From assembly GCF_002105155.1 (NCBI RefSeq), contig NW_019028984.1, positions 806,001-870,000 on the forward strand: 64,000 nucleotides of DNA, in the 5' to 3' direction. Of the stretch, positions 1-11,424 are shown piece by piece. Under the pieces are notes generated by a model that was not told the origin of the DNA, ran no database searches, and saw only the letters and a program-made list of their open reading frames with translations. The translations under genes were made by a program, and so were the position numbers. Origin of the DNA: Lobosporangium transversale (Eukaryota; Mortierellomycota; Mortierellomycetes; Mortierellales; Mortierellaceae). Each line of letters begins with the position of its first letter. Position 1 is the first letter of the stretch.

Positions 1-2026
1 ATGTTTGCCAATACTTATGCCTCAGAAAAGTTGTTTGATAAAGTTGAATCACACCTTGAACCGATTGAGACAGAGTTTGGAAAGCACCTTCGCTGCTTTA
101 TACCCGATCTTTGCAACGTTTTCATTGGATCAAAATCTGGTGGTGGAGAGTATGTTTTTAAAAAGAAAAGATAAAAAGCGAGTAGCGTTGGATTTGGATC
201 CATTTGCTTGAGAATTAATTTGGCATCCCTAATGATGTACCTATAATTATAGGATTACGCTTCCTGGCTATACGTTGCCATGTTCGTTTACGGTAGCTCG
301 CTTATGGCTTCTAGACTCTGTGTATCACTGCCTAAGCGACGTCAAAGAGGATCCATCTCTACTTGAATTAATCCCAGAGGCATTTTGGACAACACTTGTT
401 GATAGTTTTTTTCATTTCAGGTAAGCCTAGCTCTTCTTTTTAACTATGAGAAAAACGCAAACTAAGCGTTGGCTCGGAATGAATAAATGTAGATATGGAA
501 GCTTTACTAAATTTGGGCTTTCCATTTCCAGATTCAACAATGCATTCCATGTACAGTTCTACAAAATTTTCCGGGTTGTCCTTTACTCAGAACAAGCAGC
601 GGTTTACAATCGATTCTTTGTAAATACAAATCTTGTCAGCCGACTCATCGAGCATTATATGGCGAAATCTCAGCCAACTGGGTCCAAAGGCTACATCATT
701 TTGATCCTCAATTGCATTCGGCTCTCTGCAGATGTTGAAAAGAAGCAACAAGAAAAGGAGCAGAAATCACAAGAAGATGGGGACAGCATTGATGGTTGTA
801 ATAAAAGTCCACTGACAACAGATGATCAACGCAAAGGAACCATTTCACCCATGTTTTGGACTGATCTGATTAGATCTAACCCTGAGTGGGAGGATTTTCA
901 AGAGACATTACGAACCGCTACACTAGAGCAAACGCGAGATACCTTGTGTCACATGGACCCCAACCTTCGTTTTCAATTTGCTCCACTTCAATCTCGACAA
1001 CCTAATGAGACGCCACTCACCAGACGTCATTTCGGTATTCCCGGTGTCTCTGCTCGTGGAAATGATGGCATCGATCTCGGTTCAAAGTGTAAGCAAACAT
1101 ACCAAAAACAAAAAAAAAAAAGCGATTAAGCAGAGTATTTCTAAGTGTCACCAGCGAGTAAAAAAAGAAAAAAGTGAATTGACACTCTTGTATCTCTTGT
1201 ATATATTATATTTATATTAACATTTATAGATGGCAACTCTCTCGGTTTTGGAGTGCCTATGAAATATGATCATGAAGCAGCAGAGAAAGACAAGGAAAAG
1301 ACAGAGCAGGATCAGGAGTCCCGAGTGCAGAAAGCCCTTGCAAATCTGATGCCTACCATGGATTGGAAGTTAATCCCGCCGCAGCGAGTCTTAAATGCTA
1401 TGGGTGGTGGAATAACTCGTGCTAATGCCCCTGGAAAGCTCAAACAGCTGCAGACAAATGGACATAACACATCATCAGCATCGGCAGTTGCGATCTCCCC
1501 TATGAACAACAACAGCAACAATGATATCACGGCGTCCACGACGAATGTGAATGGGAATACGTCTTCATCCACGACACCAAATGGGACATCGACATCGACT
1601 TCTGCTAAATCAAAAAAGAAGAAGAAGAACAAGAAGAAGCGTCCTAATAGCATTGATCACACAGAAGATCACTTTGATTCAGCTGATAGTAGTGAGCAGA
1701 CGAACGGGGTCTCCTCATCTTCTTCGGAGGAGATGGTGAATGATTCAGGCTCGAGTTCAGCGTGTTCTTCAGACGATGACGAATCATCATCAGCAACTTC
1801 TTTCGAAAAAAATTATGTTGTAGAGCATCCAGAATCTAACGGTAATGGACCAGAATCGACAACGACAACGACAATGGATATAGATGAAGAGCGTCGGGAG
1901 CGCAAGAGGGAGAAGAACAGACAAAAGAAGTGGAAGTACAAGATGAACAAGAAGAATAAGATTCACCAACTTCAAGCAGAAGCTGAAGAGAATGTAGGAG
2001 AGACAGGTTCTGCTATGGAGCAATAA
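1..2026 (+). CDS. SAPS-domain (Sit4/PP6-associated) phosphatase regulatory subunit, 5' partial
   Basis: The likely role is a regulatory subunit of a Sit4/PP6-type Ser/Thr phosphatase. The exons I read are 1-149, 253-420, 532-1088 and 1230-2026. Every junction is GT-AG, and together they encode 556 residues in one frame. The middle part resembles the SAPS helical repeat: a segment around RLWLLDSVYHCL, then FFHF-RFNNAFHVQFYKIF, comparable to the family's Arg-Leu-x-x-x-Glu-Leu and WNNFLHxxVY region. The C-terminal third is low complexity (Ser, Asn, Thr, and Lys-rich blocks at about 1610-1650 and 1890-1960) and probably disordered or nuclear-targeting. The gene begins at or before base 1, so the N-terminus is unseen; the ATG at base 1 may be an internal Met. 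The main alternative is an unrelated Armadillo-like protein. The SAPS assignment rests on motif spacing recalled from the family. Confidence 0.65.
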
Positions 2027-2647
2027 ACTGTCATAATAAAATCCAAAGAATAGCAGCAGAAAAAAAATCCCAGACACGCTATGATTTATTATTGCTATTA
2101 TTATTAAAGATTATTATTGCGCATCCATTCAAATTTATGATTACCCATCCTCCGAACAACTCTATCTGGTATCGTTACTCGAGCAAACTTTTTTATAATA
2201 CTTGAATGATGATGAGCTTAGTTGGCGTGCAAGTTGAAGAGTGAAGTTCAGGGACGATTTTTCTGTATTCAAGTGAATTAGCAATGTTTTACGTTTCCAT
2301 AAAACATACCAACGAGAGAAGAGTGGAGTGAAGTTCAGAAACCAATCTTTTGTAGATCAATTCATACTGTTACCAAGTCATAAAATGTCAAATATTTCTG
2401 CAATGGCCTATGAGGATATGGGGGACGTTGAAGGGATATTAGACCCATATTTACGTACGATAATAGGGGAAAGGAGTTTTGAAACAATCCATGTCTTTGT
2501 ATTCGTCCTATGGAAATGGTGGCAAAAAAGATATGCAGTCGGTTACAGAGTCGTTCATTTGTTGCGACTCGCGTGTTCATAAAAAGCACATCGGTAATCA
2601 CGTGATACAGGCAACATGGCAGAGAAGCCCACCTGTCCAATGAAATA
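2027..2647. other. Intergenic region between SAPS gene and MITE
   Basis: AT-rich spacer. It starts with the likely 3' UTR of the SAPS gene, which has ATT-repeat and AATAAA-like A/T runs around 2085-2110. I see no convincing ORF; the short reading frames at 2328-2640 on both strands lack family resemblance. The last 9 bases (2639-2647) are the target-site duplication of the following MITE. Confidence 0.5.
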
Positions 2648-3346
2648 GGGTGAATCTATTTGACAACCCCTTAATTATTTTTCTCAATTTTTTTCTTTGC
2701 GTGACAACCCGGGGTTGCCAAATAGTAAAATATCTAATTTGACAACCCCAAGCTCACTGTTATTTGACAACCCTTTTTTTATTGGCAAGATTATTATGTG
2801 AAAATCGTTTCTATTGCTATCCCTCAGCAACACGAAATCCCTCCAGCAATCTAAAAGCTTCCATCAAATAACAAACTTTTTTTTTTGGTTACGAGGTGTT
2901 GTTTTTTATTACAACTGATTTCTAAAACAAGGGTTTGCTTTATAGAAAATGTGCCTATACGGGTAACATGCACTAAGGGGTTTTTGGATATATAAGCATA
3001 CATAAATTCGGAGTGGTTATGCGACGCTTGATGGCGCATGCGTAAGACGCGGAAAGGAAAAAAAGAGAGACAGAAGAAGCTATAACCACAGTCATGATAA
3101 TGGAGTGTTGCCACCATTTTAGAAATCCAGCTGAGAAAGGCCCTCCATAAGTGCAAGAGGGTGAAGACTTGTCATGTGACAGGTTGAAAAAGACAATTTT
3201 TCTTCTTTTCTTGACAACCCGGGTTGTCAAATAACAAAAAAGTGAAAATTGAAGACCTTGGGTTGCCAAATAAGCCGGTGTGACTGCTAAATTGGGGGTG
3301 GTTGTCAAATAAGAGTGACAACCCGGGTTGTCAAATAGATTAATTC
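2648..3346. mobile_element. MULE-like MITE, 699 bp, family A copy 1
   Basis: A non-autonomous DNA transposon. Its ends are inverted copies sharing the core AATCTATTTGACAACCC, and the element is flanked by a perfect 9-bp direct repeat AATGAAATA at 2639-2647 and 3347-3355. The core recurs inside the element in both orientations (for example near 2705-2725, 2745-2775, 3215-3230 and 3321-3338). This gives dense subterminal repeats, the type of binding sites transposases use. There is no coding capacity. A 9-bp duplication with long AT-rich ends points to the Mutator (MULE) superfamily. A related copy lies at 46523-47163. Confidence 0.85.
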
Positions 3347-3672
3347 AATGAAATAAGGATGCAACAGAGTAACATTTGCATGTCCATTTGCAACTTTTTA
3401 TATTTGACTCGCCTGAAGTAGCAATTTTTTACTTCAACAAAGAAAATACAGTGGTAGGAATATACCCTGTGATACAGCAACAACATCAACATCACAATTT
3501 GTTGTTTGAACATGAGTAATGTATGATGTAAATGCCAAGCCGAAATAAAAACTCTCAACACTTGAAGGTTTACACATGCATCTTCTGCTGTTGCCACATA
3601 CCTTTTTTTTTTTTTTTTTTTTTTTTTTAATTACCTAGAAAGAGAAAGATAGATACACAAGAGAGCCAACAG
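3347..3672. other. Promoter-proximal spacer upstream of RBR ligase gene
   Basis: Spacer between the MITE duplication and the RBR gene start. It contains a 26-nt oligo-T run near 3603-3628. No ORF with recognisable features is seen. It probably carries the promoter and leader of the + strand gene starting at 3673. Confidence 0.4.
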
Positions 3673-5422
3673 ATGGTATTACAAGATCCAGACAGATATG
3701 AAGACGACGATTATGTTTTTCTATCTGAAAGCGATTGTGACAATGAATATCCTTCTCGAGATCGAGGATCCCCTTTTGAAGGGCCAAAAAGGAACTCTTT
3801 AAAACCACAGTCATCTCCTTCTAATCATAGTCACAGTAAAGGTTTGGAGACAGAGCAACCATCATCACCGCCATCATCATCGTCGACGTCTTCGGCAACT
3901 ACATCGTCTCAACGGAGAAGCAAAATTAAAAATGAAAACGAAAACGAAAACGAAAACGAAAGTAGCGATAACAACGAATCTGACTTCGACATTGAAGAAA
4001 TTGAATATGGATTTGACACGGATACGCTATTAATCATGCCGGCCATGCTGCGAGATTACAGTCACCATGCTACCAACTATCATCCTGAGCTGTGGAGGCC
4101 GCCCATTCCAGGAAGATACTCACCACAATCCTCAGCAGCGAGGTATCGTCAAGATGGTATGAATCATTTAAAAAAAAAAAAAAAAAAAAAAAACTAAACT
4201 TCTTTGATAAAGAATGATTGCGAGAGAGAGAGAGAGAGAGAGGATATGATGATTGTAGAGCTAAAACTAACAAAGAGAGGACTTGCAACTAACAATTTTT
4301 TTTGCATGTAGATCGTGCATTGGATCGTCAGGAACTACTCAAAACCAGCATATCACCCACGACTTGTGGTATCTGTTTTGACTCATTTACTAGCATTGAG
4401 CTCGATTCTCTACAACAGAACGGCACAAAAAAGATAGATGAGATTTCCAAGAAAGCTCATTTTACATTATCATTTACTACTCAGTCAACACGTTCACTTG
4501 TACCTAATACTAAACCATTCGCACCTTCTAGAAGAGAGGCTTCAGAGCCATCTTCCTCTTCTTCGTCATCCCCATCCCCATCATTATCTCCTTCAACAGA
4601 CAACCCGAAGCAACAAATGTCAACAGTAGTAAGATCGCCCACGATCACTCCATCGATATCGTCCAAGGACATTGGAATCGTGATGCCATGTGATCATGGG
4701 CTTTGTCTCACTTGTCTACAATCGTTCTTGACTAACGCAACCCAAAGTTCTCAGGCACGATTCCCAACAGTATGTCCACAGCCTCACTGTAGGACTCCAA
4801 TTCCTACAGAGTCTGCGGAATTAGTTTTGGATCCAGAGACATTGGAGATTTGGTATCGAAAACTAGCAGAGGTTCATGTAGCCAATAAGGTCTGCTGTCC
4901 TAAACCAGACTGTCAATCCATCATTGATTTAGATGATCGTGATGGCACAGTAGTGACTTGTCCTGAATGCCATAGTTCGTTTTGTGCATCGTGTGCTGTT
5001 CCGTTCCATCGAGGTAAGTAAGCATAAAAAAAAACTTATACACAAAAAAAAAAAAAAAAAACTGGATGACTAATTTATCTGTTGAGTTAAAATGTTTACG
5101 TTATGTATATTCGAATATATATCCACCATATCCACTATTAGGACAAACCTGTGAACAATATCGAGCGCAGGCACATGGTAATGAAACAGAAGAAGATCGA
5201 GCAATGCATCAGCTGGTGCAGGATCGACACTGGCGACACTGTCCATCCTGTCGGTTTGTGATTGAAAAACAACAAGGCTGTAATCATATGGTCTGCCACT
5301 GTGGACAAAGCTTTTGTTATGCATGTGGACATCCTTGGAACGAACTTGAGGCGAGATGCTCACAGGACTGTGAGAGTTATGGCGTTCATGAGGATATAGG
5401 CGTGGAATGTACTATCATGTAA
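3673..5422 (+). CDS. RBR (RING-IBR-RING) E3 ubiquitin ligase
   Basis: A ubiquitin ligase of the RING-between-RING type, which passes ubiquitin through a catalytic Cys thioester. The exons are 3673-4156, 4312-5013 and 5142-5422, giving 488 residues in frame. The N-terminal about 160 residues are acidic and Ser-rich, with an Asn-Glu repeat. RING1 starts at CGICF and continues with CDHGLCLTC and CPQPHC. It is split by an unusually long Ser/Pro-rich insertion (about bases 4400-4650) between the first Cys pair and the next. The IBR carries CCPKPDC and CPECHSSFC. RING2 reads HCPSCRF, then GCNHMVCHCG and FCYACG; the Cys after HMV is the expected catalytic residue. The protein ends soon after RING2, so no ARIH-type Ariadne domain is present. 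Substrates are unknown. Confidence 0.9.
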
Positions 5423-6227
5423 TGAAACTATATATGTAATATTTTCTGGAATTGAGACATTAGATCACATGCTTATTATGCTTCGCTCATTGTTGAGTGT
5501 AATGAAAGTATAGCCCGTTCCATTTGGTCGCGATCCCTTATATTTTTTGAATACTCTTAAATGTATTGGCAGCCAATTGACTCGCTTGTTTGCAAGTGGT
5601 GTGACTGGTCATTAAAATTAATTTCAGTTTATTTTGTATCCACTAATCTGCCGAACCAGCTTAAGGAATCTTTGCGCAAAGCCTTTGTAGTCATAGGCGG
5701 GTCCGCCTCACCTAGAAGCTACCGAGTATAAAAGCCAAAGAAACTTCCTTCTTAATAAAGTCTTCAGTTTTCCCCATATGTCTTATTCTTCACCTGCACT
5801 TCATCTTGCCATTTATCTTTTTCCCCTTTTCACAACAAGCATTTGTCTTCCGGTAACTCATTTTGTGAGCTCACCTATAAAGCTCCCATCTTTTCTTTTG
5901 ACATTCTATGGCGCTGTTTGTAGTCAAGGTTATTTGACTCTATTTTCTCTTGTCAATCTTGTTGACACTCTTTGTCCTGCCTTTTCCTGATTGTGTCTAT
6001 CTTTCTGTCCCTTGAGCAAAGATATTTTTTACAACAATGCCACCAAGCCAATTTATTATGATTAAGATATGTGGGGTCTATATGTTGTCTAAATAGTCCT
6101 CTCCATAAAAAAACACCATCTAGACCAAGCATAGAAATAAAGAGATTAGTCAAGAAAGCACTGTCAAGCTAATACTTGCAACTTTTTCAAGACGAAGGCC
6201 TTTCCCGACCTAGTCATGTTTGTAGTA
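5423..6227. other. Intergenic region downstream of RBR gene
   Basis: No coding region recognised. The short frames at 5778-5990 and 5953-6153 have no domain-like character. The first part is probably the 3' UTR and polyadenylation region of the RBR gene. Confidence 0.4.
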
Positions 6228-6335
6228 GCTCATGAAAAATTTTAGACAGACAAATAGTAACTAGGGAGCAGAAGTGAGAATAGGATGTGGGTTCACACAT
6301 CACATCCATGGGGCATTTATCCAAATTTGTATCAA
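6228..6335. repeat. Diverged terminal fragment of long-TIR element family B
   Basis: This stretch matches, with substitutions, the left terminus of the 59902-61079 element. It has a GAAAAATTTTAGACAG end, then GTGAGAATAGGATGTGGGTT and a CATCCATGGGGCATTTAT block. Only one end is recognisable here, so it looks like an old, solo or truncated insertion. Confidence 0.6.
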
Positions 6336-7339
6336 AATAAAACTACAAGTTTGTCTCGGGCACCACACCATGGGGCATAGAGCTGTTAGTATGTCTGTAT
6401 TATAAATTTTCATGTAACACGTGTACTGTGAAATATGCAACTGATCATATCCTATTGTTGTTGCCGGCTTGGTGTCTTTCCTCCCAACCTATCAGTGAGC
6501 ATTGGTGCAACGCATATAAGACACACAGGCTGTTGACGAGCCTACTTCTCACCTTCACCGTTTGACGCAGGTCAGGGTTGTGACGGTCTAGCGAAGAAAA
6601 CGTAAGGGCATTAGCAATACCAGGATCGCATTAGACGGTAGTTGTGGTATTTGCAGATGAGCATCGCCCTAGCTCATGGAATATGAGTCCAACGTTTTCA
6701 AGAAGTTTGGGGCTCCTCTTCCAGTTTATGTTTGCGTAGTCTTCATCTGTCAGGTCTTCACCGGCTGCCTTTAAAACACGCCGTGTTAAGGAATCCTTGA
6801 GAAAGTTTCAATTCCTGGCTGAGATCTTCTTCATCTACGTCAGACTGCTGCTGTCTCTTCGTCTGGACTGTGTCATAGGCAAGTGGATTCAGAACAAGGC
6901 CATTGGCAAAATCGTTCCTTTGAGTTTGAACCGAGTTATACCTTTGTCTTGTGCCTGTAGGGGTACCTTGTCTTGAAAGCCATGAAACATGCGATCTCCT
7001 TCAATGTCACAAAGAGAGCCTGTATCTAGACCTCTTTTGTTCCCTGTACACATTCAAACACTGCAGCCTTGGAAGGATTGTCGAGAGGATGTCAGTTAGG
7101 ACGTGTTCAGACAGATACACATACCGAGGGGGGACGTAAGGAAGTCTGTTTTTTTTATTTCTTGTTGATTGTCATGGCGAAGGCTTGATTTGGTAAATGT
7201 AGATGATTGGAGAGCTGTAAACAATACTCGAAATCCAAAAAGTTAAAACTTTGTCGCTGAGAATCTTGTTTTTTAGTTTAATGCGAGTTGTTCCAAATTC
7301 ATCAGCCTTTTGTTTCGTTCTCTTTCATACACCTATAAA
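6336..7339. other. Intergenic region upstream of the XPG-Fanzor fusion gene
   Basis: About 1 kb without a recognisable gene. A second CACCACACCATGGGGCAT-like block near 6361 may be a further piece of family B. The frame at 6951-7139 is not supported by any motif. I looked for inverted repeats that could pair with the region after 11425 and did not see convincing ends. Confidence 0.35.
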
Positions 7340-7555
7340 TACGTCCTGCCTCCTTCTCTTTTCCCTCTCTCTCTCTCATTTTACAACGACATTGCTTTCG
7401 CGCTCTCACCCGTACTCTTACACCCTCATCCCCTCACAGATCATAACTTTTTGCTTTCTTAAAGGTAAACTATCTCTACTCTAACAACTTCAGCTTCAAT
7501 CTTTAGCCGCTTAAACCAACATTGCTTGCACTGTTTTACACTATACTTTCTCTAG
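7340..7555 (+). promoter_or_regulatory. Pyrimidine-rich leader with candidate 5'-UTR intron
   Basis: The bases just before the ATG at 7556 are strongly pyrimidine-rich (TCTC runs around 7355-7380), typical of fungal promoters and leaders. A small candidate leader intron runs from GTAAAC at 7465 to TTTAG at 7506, with a CTAAC branch-point-like motif inside. This supports 7556 as the true start. It is inference only; no transcript evidence is available. Confidence 0.35.
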
Positions 7556-10500
7556 ATGGGCATTAAAGGACTCTATTCATACCTTTCAAGTAGAGGCCTG
7601 CCATCAAAGGAGATTGATGTACATGAGCTTGCTGCTGAACCCCATTCATCTTTTGAGCTGGATCTGCTTGGCACTTTCCACAGCGATATACATAATATCA
7701 TCCTAAGGAGATTCAGCCAGCAGAGTTCTTTCACTGCCTGCGGCCATGCTATGGCTAGTATCATTCGAAAGATCTTTGGTCCTCTTGCCACAGTGACGAT
7801 ACACATTGATGGGCCTCGCTGCGAAGAAAAAACGCGCGCCTATAGGGACCGAGATGCTAAGCGTACAGCAGCGGATGCAAAACTCGATACGCTCATAGCC
7901 AACATGGAAACCAAGTCCAATGAAGGCAAATGGGAATCTCGAAGCCATATGATTGCCATTAAAAAGAATCTTCGACAGCTCTTCACATTCAGTCATAACG
8001 AGAAGAGGGAGCTCGCGGCGCCATTCGGTCGATACAATAACTTTGTGATTTGCCATTGTAGAAATGAGGCTGATGTGTGTATTGCCGCCAAATGTACACC
8101 AACCAGTATCGCTGTGTCTGGGGACTCTGACCTTCTCATCTATCCTTCTATAAAAAGAGTTCTTCGTCCAATCCCTCGTCGCCATCACATGTTTGCACTC
8201 TATGAGAAACAAGAGGTCCTGCAAGCCCTTGGGTTTTCAAGGAACAGTCAACTCTTGGTCTATGGCATTATATCCGATAACGATTACACCCCAAATATCC
8301 CAACCTTTGGTCTTGCTACAAATGCTGAGATTATCTCTGCGCTCACTGACACTGATGCCGAAAAGTTGACGGTATCATATGTTCGTGAGGTCCATGCCCG
8401 TAGCCGTCGAACTCCTGCAGAAGGCCAGTTTGACCATTCAATTAATGTTTTCTTTGGTGGGATCCAAACCCAGACCTCGCAGCAAGCAACCGCTGAAAGA
8501 TTCCTTCATTACCATGATAGAATGAGGACTGCGATATCTGCTAGGTACCAGAATAAAAATAATCAACCTCAACCCAGGTAAGCTCCTTCAAATGAACATT
8601 TTCCAAAGCATATACAAAAAAAAAAAAAAAAAAATCATCTAACCCTTGACATTGTTGTTCCTAATTAGATTCTATATCCCTAAACGCGCAAAGCCGGATC
8701 GCTATCGGCCTGTTTTCCCTACCCAGAAAAAGGAACTTTCACCTAAGAAAAATGACCTGACCAACTGCAAACAACACGACCGTCCCGTCAGCTCCAGCCG
8801 TCAAAGAAAGTCCCCCAAAAAAAAGGAAAAGGAAAAAAAAGAGGATGAGAAAGAAGAGGAGGTTAAGGAGGAAAAGAAGAAAAAAAAGAAGAACAAAGGG
8901 AAGGCCAAGTATATCAGAAAGACTGATAAAACCAGGAAAGTGAAGGAGGCTACTGCCGAGGACCGACGGTTGAAGAGGGCCCACCCCACTGTTGCATTAA
9001 CTCTGGGCACGTTAAAGACATGTGTAGTTGCCAAGCTGGACTCTACTTCCGATCCCAATCTCAATCCCGAGCAACTTGCTGCAACAATTCAAGGGCTCAT
9101 TCAATCATTTATTAAAATGTTGAATGAGGTGCGGATTCGAGCTTTCTGGGCCTGCGCCTTGTGGATCGATAACCTGCTTACCACTGGGCCATCCAATCCA
9201 GCTGATCCCCCACAACTCCTAGATGAAGTTCTTGATAGCAGGGACTTTATTTACGGCCTTGCTGCGTTGTTGTATCACGGAGTGATGAGTCCATTATCTA
9301 GGTATAGCAGGGAAGTGAAGAAAAAAGGCGAAGGGAGCGTAGCCAAGCCGTCCCAGCTCAAAGCATACGAATACTTCTATGCAAAGACAGGGCTTGGTCC
9401 TTTAAACCAGATCCTATTCAAGCAGCGCTAAGGTCTCACTATCGGAATGCGCAGGTAAATATAATATTATAATATTTTGAGGTTATCTTATAATATGTTT
9501 ATAGAAATGTTCCTAATCATTTCTTCAATATAATGTCTAGTTTGACATAGATATTCCAGGCGATGGAAGAAGTTCCATCCAATTCTTTTTTGAGCAAAAT
9601 GCAACTGCCAAAAAATATCTGGATTTCCCTACGTCTGCTTTCTCGCCTCGGTCTCTTTGCCTAACGGAAGCCTGTCTCCTGGATATATTATGGTCTAACC
9701 CAACAGTTCGAGAGGAAATAGCCCAATTGTTGGAACTAAACATGAGTACCAAGGGGGCTGCAGAGGACAAGATCCTTAACCACAAGGGGATATTGTTGCA
9801 GGAGCTGTTTTCCTTGAAAGGATACAAGGACGTTGGACTGCAATCTGATGATGGCCCTGGAAGGAAACTACGGACATCGTTCTTTACAAACGGCCTTACC
9901 CTAACACTTCTTGCCTATGACACATCGAAGCAAAAAAGAGGTAGAGGTTCGCAAGCTGCCCAACCTTCGGATACTCAAAGATCTCAAGCAGTCCAGGCTT
10001 CTTCAAGTGCTCAGCAGGGATCCTCGTCTTCAGGCCATGGTGCAGGTGATGGTGGTGATGATGGAGACGACGACGGAAATGAAGATGACGATATCTTGCT
10101 GGGCATCAGCGATATTGACTTGCTGGAAGTTGATGAACCATTCTTAGATGGCGAAGAGGGAGAAGAAGCAGCTGAAGAAGGTACATCGAGCACAAATCAG
10201 CTGTTCCCGGTGAGTCCCAGTCCCCGGCGTGAGATCAACTGGAAGCAGAGATCCCGTCTCCTCGAGAATGTAGAAGTTAAATATGACACCCAGGCAGCAT
10301 GCCCTCCCCCCGAAAGTACCATTATCATTGGGATCGATCCAGGCGAGAGGTACTCGATGACAATTGCAAAGTTGGATCCAAGGAAACCTAACGAACGTGA
10401 GATCCTCCGGATTTCTAGAGCGTACCTTTACAAACCATCCAAGAAGTTTCAGGGCGAGCTAGAGAGGCGAAAGCTTAGAAGAGGAATTACAGAGATTGAA

Positions 10501-11424
10501 AGCAATATTCCGTCATTCTCAAGGCCTACTTTAACACAGTATTTCGCTTATATGAGCTTGCCGCTAAATCAAGCTCAATCAAGTACTGGAGGTAGTTTCT
10601 CTGGTAGTGGGGTTGGGGCCAGTAGTAGCAGTGGATCTGGGACCAGTGACGACAATAGGGAGACTAAATATAGGGCGCTTGTCGATTTCTATAATGACGG
10701 GTGGTTTGTTCGGAATAGCTGGGATATTAGAAAAGCACAGAACGGATGCGTTGATTATGTGATCAAGGCAATTCTGAAGCTTGCGGGCGGAAGCAATGGA
10801 AGAAGAAGAGATGCCAATACGAATGCGGTGATCTGTATTGGACTAGGATCATTCAAGACAAACCGAGGACAAGTATCGAAGCATGGGATATTGATGAAGA
10901 AGCTTGTTGAAAAGGTAAAAAAAAAAAAAAATCCCTTGATCAATGACATTTAATTTTTGAGTCTTTTTTTTAACGAGTATTAAATCTGGCTCGAACAGGC
11001 AAAATCTCTAGACTACCCCATTGTAGGTTGTCATGAATACTACACATCTGCCAAGTGTCCACGGCCTCACTGTGACAGTATATTGGAGAATGTTCCTTTT
11101 CGATCCAAGTACTGTCGAAATTGTAAAGCATACTTTGATCGAGATGCTGTTGGTGCTGAGAACATCGCAAGGGTCTGTGAGTCGCAGATAAGAGAGCAAA
11201 AACGACCTGCAAAATATATGCCGCCGGACGAAGGAACTCAAGGCCAAGCTTCTAGCGGTAGTGGCGGCGGTGGAGGTAGTGGTGGCAGTGGTGGTGGTAG
11301 TAGCAGACCCACAAAAAGGAAATTTTCAGATGAAGGAGGAGGAGGAGTAGAGGGATCAAGACCACCGAAAGGACCTTTGCTGGGTCCAGGAGGAGGGGGA
11401 GAGACAAGCCGGCAACAACAGTAG
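7556..11424 (+). CDS. XPG/FEN1-like nuclease fused to Fanzor (TnpB-like RuvC) nuclease
   Basis: A putative two-nuclease protein. The exons are 7556-8577, 8669-9454 (3' end uncertain), 9541-10914 and 10999-11424. Exon 1 opens MGIKGLYSYL. It contains IHIDGPRCEEK, then EADVCIA and SGDSDLLIY, and an ISDNDYTPNI stretch. This is the order of XPG-N, XPG-I and the helix-two-turn-helix of FEN1-family flap nucleases. Exon 2 begins with a Lys/Glu-rich linker, followed by a helical region. Exons 3-4 carry a RuvC fold: GIDPGERYS (first Asp), EYYTSAKCP (Glu), a CxxxxC...CxxC zinc ribbon (CPRPHC and CRNC), and DRDAVGAENIA (last Asp). That zinc ribbon and DRDxxGAxN pattern is the hallmark of TnpB/Fanzor. The C-terminus is a Gly-rich tail with a basic PTKRK patch. 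Frame A of exon 2 meets a stop at 9429-9431, so the joined length is one base short of an open frame (see findings). Without that stop the protein would be about 1,200 residues. Confidence 0.75.

Noticed and set aside
7251-7484. 77-residue ORF upstream of the fusion gene
   Set aside because: It is a translation of the pyrimidine-rich leader and crosses a candidate 5'-UTR intron.
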